The notes under the pieces were generated by a model. It was not told the origin of the DNA, searched no databases, and saw only the letters and a list, made by a program, of their open reading frames with translations. A stretch of DNA of 64,000 nucleotides from positions 195,762,052 to 195,826,051 of the forward strand of contig CP136067.1 in the NCBI GenBank assembly GCA_032622095.1. The letters are read 5' to 3'. How positions within the stretch are numbered: the stretch's first letter is position 1; every line of letters begins with the position of its first letter. The position numbers and the translations under genes are program-made. Shown here piece after piece: positions 25,201 through 37,300 of the stretch. The stretch comes from Siphonodentalium dalli. Lineage: Eukaryota; Mollusca; Scaphopoda; Gadilida; Siphonodentaliidae.

Positions 25201-28200
25201 TCTGGAATTCATTTGATGAATCAAGTTGAAAAATTGGGCACAACCACATTGGATGAAATAAAAAAGGAATGGATGGCTTCGGAATTACTTCCGGAACATA
25301 TATGAGCATTCATAGGTTATGTCAATGCAATGGTATAGTCTATATTGGTATTTTAGTAATTTTCCCCAGGGGCCTGTGGGCAAACCACCATGCCTTGTGT
25401 TGGCATATGTAAAGTTATATTTAGAATAAATCTTTATGACATTGCAAGATAGTGATTGAGAGTAGGTGAACTTACTTAATGACGAGTTTATATGATCGAC
25501 AGATGCTATCACATGTACATTCTGTATTTGCGCCAGCAGACTAATCACATTCTGTACTTTCTCTGGTCGTAACATCGGTCCGTCGATATTGTGAATGACT
25601 AGATAGAAATCCATGTCCTCTGTGAAAAGAGATAAATTTTGATAACTAATGTCATGTTCAAAATAAAAACGCATGCATGGTTATTAATTTTGTCAAATAG
25701 TCAAAATTTCCTTTTACGCAGTCCAAGTTTTCTTCAGCGTAAACCAGCTATTGAAATCGGTAGGGATAATACTGGTTTACATCGATGTATAAACCAGCTA
25801 GTGAAATCGGTAGGGATAATACTGGTTTACATCGATGTATAAACCAGCTAGTGAAATCGGTAGGGATTACATTAATCGTCTATATCGGACAATATGCCAA
25901 GATCCAGTGACAAGATTTTTAGTATATCTCACATATTTGATTCTCAGGCAATTTTTGGAATGCGCGAGCGAGGGTTTTATTTTTTTCTGCCGATAGACTG
26001 GCATAGTAAACATGGGTTATCATACCTTCCCAGGTCCAGAAAATGTAGGGAGAACTTTGTAATTGATATAAACTAATCTAATCTGATATAAAGAATGACA
26101 AATTATGACATTGGACTACCTTTACATTATATAGGAATTACCTAGAATGATATAGATATTGATATGATTTTAATATCGGCACAATAATTTGTAACAACCT
26201 GCACATATCTGATTCATATAAAAATTTGGAACGTAAATAGTTGAAATGAAAAGATAAAGTGATTCTCAAAACTATCATAGAAAGTCTTGATTCACTTATT
26301 CCACTGACTAATTAGAGACTGTATATGTACCGCAATGGATGATAGACTATAAAACTTCAAATAACCATCACAAATATGTACATCGCTTTTCAAACTGTAT
26401 TGTGGTCCGTGCGAATATATAGCTTCCATCGCAATATCATAGCAAGGAGGAAAACTCTATCTTGCAAGGTTACTTACTTACTGTGCAAAGGTCAATATCC
26501 AACTTTATGCTTTATCGAAATATTTCTTCACATTTTACCAATAAAGTGGGTTTTAGACAGCCTGTGGTGACAATATACCTGATAGTTATCATTGCCTATG
26601 GTCTTTTGTTGAATACTCACACATACACCATTGTATTTAGCTCCTATTCGATATTTGAAACATAACTATTTTCCATGTGACAGTTTCCTATTTTTGTGTT
26701 ACTGATTTGGCCAATCCAATCAAATCGAAATGAAATAGTCCAACGCGGGCCATATTTTTCGACGCGGCTATGCCTGAGAATCAAAAACCTTTTTTTTTTT
26801 GCCTTAATAATTATAAATATTGTTCATATTTCATATAGCATACTACATATTCCATTCTGTTGTATCTCAGCTACAAGCATCTATATCATATCATATCTCC
26901 CATATTTTATTCTTATTTTAAATAAAGTAAAAAAAATAATATTTTATTCTTTATTTGGATTGGTTTGTCCCGGGCCGGGTTGACCTGGGTCGATTGGGAT
27001 AAGTTGTCCCTGGGGCGGGTGGTCCCATTGCCCATATTATGAGGCATGATTTGGTGATTGATGTCTTAGAATAGGCTACCTTTTTGGAGATTGTTCTTGA
27101 TGAACTCATACTGATCGAGAGGATTTCTGAAACTTCCTTCATGACCCAATATATCATCTGTTATGCTGTTCAGAATCTGAAATACAAACGTCATATCCAA
27201 TATCCTTGTCCTATCCAAGCCTTATTTCTTGCAGATGGTAATTACAATCCTCGGATGACATATATGTGCAAATTATATGTAAGATATAAGATATAAATAA
27301 AAGGTCAGCCGACCACAGTGTCCCCCGACAACATGGCAAGTCGATGCCGCTTTGTTAAAGAAATTTTAAAAAATGTTGAAATTTTCTAAGTCAAAAAGGG
27401 TTAATAACTCCGTTAAAAAAAAAATTCCGTCATCTATATACATGTTGCACATTTCCAATATGTGGGTAACAATACTCTGAAGTTTCAAATATCTATGATC
27501 AAAACTGTAGGAGGAGTTGATTACACCATGAAGGTACCCTCATACAAAAAATTATAAAAAATGTTGAAATTTTCTAAGTCGAAAAGGGTTAATAACTCCG
27601 TAAAAAAATAAATTTTCCGTCATCTATATACATGTTTTCACATCTCCATTATGTGGGTACCAATACTCTGAAGTTTCAAATATCTACGATCAAAACTGTA
27701 GGAGGAGTTGACTACACCATGAAGGTACCCTCATACAGAAAATTATACAAAATGTTGAAATTTTCTAAGTCGAAAAGGGTTAATAACTCCGTAAAAAAAA
27801 AAAAATCCGTCATCTATATACATGTTGCACATCTCCATTATGTGGGTAACAATACTCTGAAGTTTAAAATATATACGATGAAAACTGTAGGAGGAGTTGA
27901 TGATTACACCATGAAGGTACCCTCATACAGAAAATTATAAAAAATGTTGAAATTTTCTAAGTCGAAAAGGGTTAATAACTCTGTCAAAAAATTATTTTTC
28001 CGTCAGCTATATAGATGTTGCACATCTTCAATATATGGGCAACAATATTCTGAAGTTTCAAATCTCTGGGATGAAATCTGTAGGAGATGATTACACCATG
28101 AAGGTACTCAAAAGTGTGACGGACGGACAAACGGACGGACAGAGCCCATTTCTATAGTCCCCCTTTTCTTTCAGAACGTCGGGGGACAATTAAGGGCGTA

Positions 28201-31200
28201 TTTGAATGTAGATGTAGCATTTGGGTTGAAACAGGGTTGCATGATGATGTGAAGCCGAGTCCTACCAACAGTTTCTGTGTCATACAATATTCTGAGGAGA
28301 TAAAAGTTTATTTCCCTCTTCATATTGATGTATTTCTGTTGAATTAACCCTTTACCCAACAAACCGGCCAAAAACGGCCAAATAAAGCTGCAACTGCCTA
28401 AATTATCTTGGGTCTGTCTCAATAAAACCATACAAATATGGATATCATTGGAACCGGCTCATTGACCACATTGTGATGGTTACAGTTATGCCCTGTGCCA
28501 ATGCATTCTCTTATATATGCGAGTCGACCATAGGTCGCCTCGCATATATAAGAGAATGCATTGGCCTAAAAAAAATCTTTTTTTTAACACTTTTTACCAT
28601 TTTTTCTTACATTCTTCAACAATTTTATAATTTTTAATGTGTTAAGCCAATGCATTCTCTTATATATGCGAGGCGACCTATGGTCGACTCGCATATATAA
28701 GAGAATGCATTGGCACAGGGCCGTTCTGTTGGGTAAAGGGTTAAGCTGTTTACCCAGAGACATTGACTGAGGACTGAGACCTTTAGAGGTTGAAAGGTGA
28801 ACTGGGAGATATATACGGGGAATTTATTTTAAATAAATGTATAAAACCCTTACATGTTTCAGTGTTAAGCTTGGAAAATATCCATTAATTACGACATGGG
28901 AGAAGTCTTTGAGAACAGTTTTTCTGAATTCTTCTATCAGCGGCCTCTTTGACCCAAGACCATACAGCAGGACATTGAATCCCTCACTGAAATGAGATAA
29001 GGAACAAATTAATTATTTTGTAAAGGTGGGAACTCAAGCTATTTTTTTAAAGGTACTCAATCCGATTCGATGGTCCCCATATCATCAGATTCCAACAACA
29101 TTTTTTTTTTAAATGCCGCTTCAGTTATCAGAATCGATTAATTAACCAAAATAATGCTATAAACCACAGTGAAATATAGTATAAAATTGCCCAAAACCTG
29201 TTATTTATCAACATTTTGCTCAACGAAATTTTGCCGGTTTGTCAAATATCTGACACAAAAAAGTCACTTGATTTTAGAATTATCCATCTTCGTATGCAAA
29301 TTTGGTCCGAGACAGTCTTCTCGTCGACTTTTACTGGGCCACTAAATATTTGAGGTGGTGAAAAATAATAGATTTAAAAAAACAATATCTGATCACTGAG
29401 CTTTGATGGGTGGGTTCCTTGACTCGAATCAAATCAAATATTATTTACCGCCGAACCCAAATAAATAGTAATTGAGGGGTGCTTAATCGGATTGAGTGCC
29501 TTTAACCCTTTACCCAACAGGAGGGCCCTGTGCCAATGCATTCTCTTATATATGCGAGTCGACCATAGGTCGCCTCGCATATATAAGAGAATGCATTGGC
29601 TTAACACATTAAAAATTATAAAATTGTTAAAGAATGTAAGAAAAAATGGTAAAAAGTGTTAAAAAAAGATTTTTGTTAGGCCAATGCATTCTCTTATATA
29701 TGCGAGGCGACCTATGGTCGACTCGCATATATAAGAGAATGCATTGGCACAGGGCATAACTGTAACTATCACAATGTGGTCAAGGAGCCGGTTCCAATGA
29801 TATCCATATTTGTATGGTTCTATTGAGACAGACCGAAGATAGTTTAGGCTGTTGAAGCTTTATTTGGCCGGTTTTGGCCGGTTTGTTGGGTAAAGGGTTA
29901 AGCACAGGGCCCTTCTGTTGGGTAAAGGGTTAAACATCCCTGCATGGAATATTTTCATTCTGAATATAAGCCCCTGGCAGCACAAATGCTACAACAGGAC
30001 ACAGCGAGCACATTATTGAAGGTATTGGAAGTGATAATGAAGCATTGATAGTATTTTTGAATCAAAAATTATCGTGACATCAACAGCCCGTGTACACAAG
30101 GGCGCAGTCATCATAAAACACTGACTTCCGGTGTAAATAATGCAGATCAGCATCTGATCAGCACAGTTTTACTATAATCAGAGATCAATAAGCATCGGAA
30201 AGATCCATATACCCAATATGAATTGAGTCGGTTAAAGTTTGTTCAAGCTACCACACTAAATGTCAGACAATTGCTTAAAAAAAATTACAAACTAAGGGCC
30301 ATTACTCAGGTAAAATATATCGGACAAACCTGATTTACAAAATTGATCAATATCAAATATGAATGTAATCGGTTGATGTTTGTTCAAGTTTTCGCGCTAC
30401 TGTCATAAAATTGCTAAAAAAAATAGACTGTAACTTGGGTGAAAAGAATCGGAAAAATCTGGTTTTTGAAGATGTTCACAATATTGTTGATGGACATAAC
30501 ATTTCCTAAATTTGCTAAAAATAAACAAACTAAGGGCTGTCACTCAGGTAAAAAGGATCGGACAAATCTGGTTTTCAAGATATTGTTGTAAAAGATCCAT
30601 ACACCAAATGTGAATGAAATTGGTTGATGTTCGTTCAACTCGAGCTAACGGATATAAAAGTTCCTAAAAAATAGATGACCAAAGGGAGTCATATCTCAGG
30701 TAAAAGAAATTGGACAAAACTGATTTTCGAACTCGATTAAGATATTGTTGTGAAAGATCTATATATCGGTACCAAATATGAATGAAATTGGTTGACATTT
30801 GTTCAAGTTATCGTGCTGACGGACATCAAATTTCAATAAATAGAAACGAATGGCATAAGTTTGGTTAGAAAGTAGAGGCAGCCCCAATTTATGCCGAAAG
30901 CCTCCCGCTTGACCACCCACATGCCCGCCAATTGTCCCTTACCAAACCATAAGTCAAGTTGACTGAAAACCTCCTCAAATGAATAGATACAGTAATGCCC
31001 TAAATAATAGACTCCTTAACCACAGCAGAATTATGGGTAATTTTTCAGGATTTAGTCAGAAATATGGCTTGTTGCCATTCATCAGAAAGCTCTCAGTGAG
31101 AAGTTATCATCCGGAAACAAAAAATTCCAATAACAAGACAGTCAATGACTGTGGGTCGCTCACCAGACTGCAAAGACTGATAAGACTGGGACTCTGGAGA

Positions 31201-31290
31201 CCACAACAGTCAGAACTTTTCATAATCACTTTAAAAGAAGTAGATCTAAACAGGATATGTGGCCAAATTACCAACTGTACACTACTGATC

Positions 31291-31328
<38 letters not shown>

Positions 31329-34300
31329 CAAGTCCCCTCCCGACTGGGCTCCAGACTCCCAAGTCTTAGGTTGGAATTACAAAATTGACATCTCAAACTT
31401 TCCCAATTGTTGGAAATTTCCAATCTCACAAGCGCCTTTTTATGAAATAGACCTGATGTCCTTGTGAAGGAAGCATATTAAGAAGGAAACTGTCCTTTGC
31501 TTGGCCCCTATTTTTCCAGGTTACCCCATTAAAAATGTATGTATTGCAGTCAAACAAGAACATTCCATGCTAAATAAGCCAACTAGTTCTTGGCTCTTCC
31601 ATACATATTTTAAGAATTACTATGTTGTGAAATAGTTATGTCTCTGGCAATGACCTTATTCGACTTGGTGATGCCATTTTCACAAATCTGTCACCCAAGG
31701 TAATTTCATACCAAATATAAGCAAAATAGGCCATTTCATTCTTGCATAGAAGACGTATCATGAATTACTATGGAGAGAAAGAGTAATGTAGCTGGCCTTG
31801 CACCTACTTGACCTGGTGACCCTGATTAAACAAATCTGAATCACACATCACCAAAGGAGCCTCAATATAAAATGTGAACTAAATAGAGCTGGTGGTTCTT
31901 TCAAAGAACACTTTTCAAGTTTGCCAAATATGTTCTGGTGAAGTGGTGGGTGTGGGAGAGTTAAATGTCCTGTTGAAAGATTTGAACAATACATATGATA
32001 GATTGATGTTGTAATTGGGAATTAATGACCTCTAGCAGATCTCCAGGAAATGTTTATAAAAATGTCAGACTTCACTTGCAATTTTTAATATTTTTTGGAG
32101 TTATGTCCCTGGCCCTGCCCACATTTGACCCAGTGACCTCATTTGAACAAATCTGAATGTGAGTCACCTAGGCAATATCCACACCAAATATGAACCCATA
32201 CGGTCTTATGGTTCCAGAGGAGAAGTTTAAAGAATTGTTGACGGACGGACGAGGAGTGATGACTATAGCTCCACCGGAGAGTTCGTCTCAGGTGAGCCTA
32301 AAACTACTGAAATTATAGAATGACTCCCCCCCCCCCCCACTTTGGATCCCAGAATGCAACAGAATTCAAACTTTTTTAATGGAAGGGGAAGAACTCCATC
32401 TTTAATATATAGAGTTATTCCCCCTGCATTGAAAATAATTTTTCTTTTTACTGCAATCTAGATGACAAAACTTTTTGGCAACTCAATAAAAACAACATGT
32501 CCACAGTTTATTATACTGGATAATACAATGTTTTGGAGCTTCCTCTTTCAAAAGGTATATAAAATGGCATATATTTTATATAATGTAATCTGGGGGTTAA
32601 AAAATTAAGTAGTTTACTATTTTATATTCATTTTAGTCTAAATAATTAATTTTGAGAAAACAAATTACATCTCATTGAACAAATCTGCTAATTCCACCCC
32701 CTCAACCCATGGGGACATCCCTGCAAGAATGGGACATCTGTGATTTATTTGGATGCTTGTCTACATTTGCCTAACAATATTTCCGTAACCTTGAAAGCCA
32801 GTGCATTCTCTTAGGTGAGGCTACCTATGGGACACTCACATATATAAGACAATGCACTGGCATGATACTAGTACCTTGTTATAAAATAATAAATATTGGA
32901 CAAATATTAAAACTAGGAGCTCATTTCTCTTGATCAATGGTCTATTATTTTATATTCATTTTATTTTAGTAAATGTAATTGGTTTTGGAGAAAAAAATTA
33001 CATCTCAATGAACAAATCTGAGAAATTTGCCCCCTCCCCAAACATATGTGGGGACATCCCTGCGAGAATAGGACATGTGTGATTTATTTGGATGTCTGAC
33101 TATATTGGCCTAACAATATTTCCTTGATCTTGAACCCCAGTGTATTCTCTTATATATAGGAGAATACACTGGTGCAGGGTCTTTATTGCTGTACCAGCAT
33201 AGCTCTGGTAATGAAATGGTTAATACTAATACTAATAATAAATGTGTAAACTGTCAAACAGTTAGAGTTGTATTTGAGATTGCTGTAAACACATAGGATT
33301 AAATTTCATTCACACACCTCTTTCTCTCTTAGCCTGATAAATGTGGATATTGAGATAAAAGTTAATTACTTTATAATGACTGGACACACAGCTGTGAGAA
33401 CTGTGAGAAGTAAGGCTGGTCATTTCCTGGCATGTCATATAACTAAAGTGTAAGGCTTTTAATGGGGTGAACCTTGCAGGGATCTGGTGTGGGGTGGCAG
33501 GGACATGCAGTGGTGGTGGTGGGGGAGGTGGGGGTTGGGGGGGGGCAAGGATTTAAAACAAGGATTTAAATTAATTTTGTTTTAAGAGTTATGTCCCTGG
33601 GCCCTGGCTCTGCCCCTATTTGACCCAGTGACCCCATTTGAACAAATCTGAAGCCCAGTCACACAAGGACTCTCCATACCAAATGTAAGCTAAATCGGTC
33701 AAATGGTTCAAAAGAAGAAGTCATTCCAGGTCATTCTAAGAATTACTATGGAGGAATAGAGTTATGGCCCTGGTTTCTCAACTAATCAACCTGGTGACCT
33801 CATTTTAACAAATCTGAATGTGAGTCAACTAGGGAACATCCACACCAAACATGAATCCATACGGCCTTATAGTTCAGTAAAAGAAGTCGTTCTAAGAATT
33901 ACTATGGAGGAATAGAGTTATGGCCCTGCTTTCACAACTATTTCACCCAGTGACCTCATTTGAACAAATCTGAATGTGATTCACCTAGGGAACATCCACA
34001 CCAAATATGAACACGTTACGTCTTACGGTTCGGGACGAGAAGATGATTCTTGACGGACGGACGGTAAGACGGACGGGGAGTGATGACTATAGCTCCACCG
34101 GAGACTTCGTCTCAGGGGAGCTAAAAATGGCTAAAACTATGGTGAAAATTGGTGGGCATAACCCAAATTCGAACATGACCTGTATTTGGGCTTGTAAACT
34201 CACATACCAAATTTCAGTGCATTCAGTACAGACTTACTAAAGGAAAATGGACCAATAACACAAAATCCTAAAATAGGAACCTGCATAAATAGTCGGCACA

Positions 34301-37300
34301 TTTTCCTTATAATTTAGACAAATATCAACTAAGCACAAATCAGAATCACATAAGTTGAAATAACGTACCACAAGTGAAACATCCACTGGTTGAAGCAGTC
34401 GCGATGTCCATCAAGCAATTGTTGACACTCCTGTTGATGGTGGCTCCGTGACTCTTTGAGCATTGCATTGAGGACATTTTCATCCATCTTTGGCATGTCG
34501 AGTTTCGACAAAGTTCTGTCAGATGTTGGACCAGAACTGCCATGGATGTCAAAGTAGCCTTCCACCATTGTGGGCTGTAAAATACATTCATTCAGGTAAA
34601 GGTGTAGCTTGTGTCAACAGGGACTGATATTTAAATAATTTAAAACTAGACAATAGTTTGGCACATTAAAAATGGGATATCAACCAGTCTTTCGATTTTG
34701 AAGTAAGATTTTTATCTTTCAGGAGTCAACAACAGTGCATCTCGGCTCTGCTCCATGTAACGGGTTAATACAGTAATGCCCTAAATAATCGACCCCTTAA
34801 CCACAGCAGAATTATGGGTAATTTTTCAGGATTTAGTCGGAAATATGGCTTGTTGCCATTCATCGGAAAGATCTCACTGAGAGAATCCAGCATGAAGTCA
34901 TCTCCGTCAGAGGAATGGCTTTTGATTTTACACCAATTTGTTTTGATTGGTACCGTGAACAAATACAAAGAAAGCAGAACGTGTGTGTAGCACGTGACAT
35001 GACCTCTGCTCATGATGTAATTATCACTGGTTACTGTTAGAGTACACTTGACCATGACAATGTATCCTTTGCCAACCGCTGTAGTACTCACTAAGAACTT
35101 TCCGATGAATGGCAACAAGCCATATTTCCAACTAAATCCTGAAAAATTACCCATAATTCTGGAGTCGATTAATTAGGGCATTACTGTAGTTGTCTTCCAA
35201 CTCATCAATAGCACTCTTCACATCAAAGGTTGCTCTGTGGGCATGTGGTTAGCGTGTCTCGCCTGTCTTCACTGTCAACATTTCGAGATTGCAGTCTGCC
35301 AGTGGACTATATTTTCAAAAAAGTCGCTTGGTCGAATTAATGACTTGTGGCCACTATGTCATACGCTGTTCAATTATCGCACCAAGTTGTGACAATTGGG
35401 CAAGGTCACTTTTACTGTGCCAGCTTCATCGTACCTAGATGAGAAATAGGGAACTGATTTGTTTGGTAAGCGTAAGCCGCTCTATTGAAAATCCGCCTGT
35501 TAAGTAGCAGTAGGCATAAGACTCAACAATTAATCAACAACTGGGGGGGGGGGGGGAGGGGTAAAATGTGAAGCGCTTTAATAGGGTCCCTTATTATGTT
35601 AGAAAGATACTAGTAAGCGCTATATAAGCCTCATTATTATAAAGCCTGGTTCCCATTATTATAAAGCCTGGTTCCCATTATTATAAAGCCTGGTTCCCAT
35701 TATTATAAAGCCTGGTTCCCATTTTCAGAATCAAAAGACTGGTGTCAAACATAGAATTTGGAAAAATATTAAAAAGTAAAAGATACATATAGTATTAACA
35801 CTCATTAGAAAGCCCTTGTAATGGTGATCCATGTCTTTGTTTTTATTGCGATCCATTAATTCATTGATATTTCACCAGGCAATCAGACACATGTAATCAA
35901 GTATACCCATCGCCGAGAATGAAGGTATGTTGTATTACAATTAGCAAGCCTGAATTTAGTGTCTGACATTTGACAATGAGGTCCCCAGAGGGTGAATCCC
36001 ACATAGCAGGCTAGCATCACCAAATTCACCCTCTGGTGACCTCATTCTGTAGGCTTCATCTTCTGGGAAATATCTAGTCTCAAATTAACATTAACTGGGG
36101 AACTTCAATCTGATCCTAGGTCTCCCATAGCAGTTGAGGCCTAAGCAGAATGAGGTCTCCAGAGGGTGAATTTGGTGATGCTAGCCCAGTAAGCCCACTA
36201 TGCAGGATAGCGTCACTAAATTCACCCTCTGTGGAGCTCATTCTGCAAATGTCAGACACACTAAATTCAGTCTTGGCAACTAGCAATATGATTCACTGTG
36301 CATAATAAAAAAATTTGTCCATGGAGGATGTAAAACTCATAACACCTATCCTAAATATTTATGTATATTATCATATTTTTTGTCAAATTTTATCATCATT
36401 ATCAAGTGGGCATAGTTTGAAACATGCAAAATGACTGACTCTATAGCATATTCTTAGTGCAGCTGTCCCCATATATACATACACTATATATGGTGATGAC
36501 AACATTGATGTTTAACTCTTTCTTTACTAAATACTCATAGACGAGAAGTTCCTCAGGAAATGTTCACATAATAAGTTCAACATAAGCCGTTTGTTGAACT
36601 TATTATCTTAACATTTCCAACCAATGAATTGGAATCCTTCTGCGTTTGTATTATCTGTTTGTCGTCTGCTTATATTTTTTATACCTATCTCCAAATTAAT
36701 AATAGACCATTCCAATATATACTTTTCTAACTGAATCCATTCAGTAACAGGAGATAGACTGTCGTCCGCTGCATACCCTATTGTGACATACCGCCTAGAG
36801 TGAGCATACTTACAACATATGACTGAGATACTAAGGCAGTCGGACCCAAAATTAGCATTTTCAAAGAAACAAAGATGAATAACTCTAGAACGAAAAACCT
36901 GAACAAAACGATTGAACACTTCATTGAATGTCCTCATAGTAGTGAACATCCATACCAAATTTCATTGAGATCCGTGCAACACTATTCAAGTTATGACATG
37001 AACAGACATCGGACAGACAAAAAGCCAACATTCCCAGATAAACAAAGATGAATAACTCTCGAATGAAAATCCCGAACAAAACGATTGAACAATCAATTGA
37101 ATGTCCTCATAATAGTGAACATCCATAACAAAGTTCATTGAGATCCGAGAACCACTAATCAAGTTATGAAATGAACAGACAACGGATGGATAAATACCCC
37201 AACATTTCCAGATAAACAAAGATGAATAACTCTAGAACAAAAATCCCAAACAAAACGATTGAACAATCAATTGAATGTCCTCATAGTACTATATGATAGT

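Noticed and set aside
27632-27940. 102-codon ORF with repeated peptide words
   Set aside because: Translation of the 190-bp tandem units.
31107-31331. Minus-strand ORF with a glycine run, and plus-strand ORF with a proline run (30979-31467)
   Set aside because: Both come from the 35-base poly(C) tract next to a MITE fragment.
34346-34591. Alternative-frame minus ORF over the TSDRTL exon
   Set aside because: It is a frame shadow; the ORC2 frame is clear from homology and phase.
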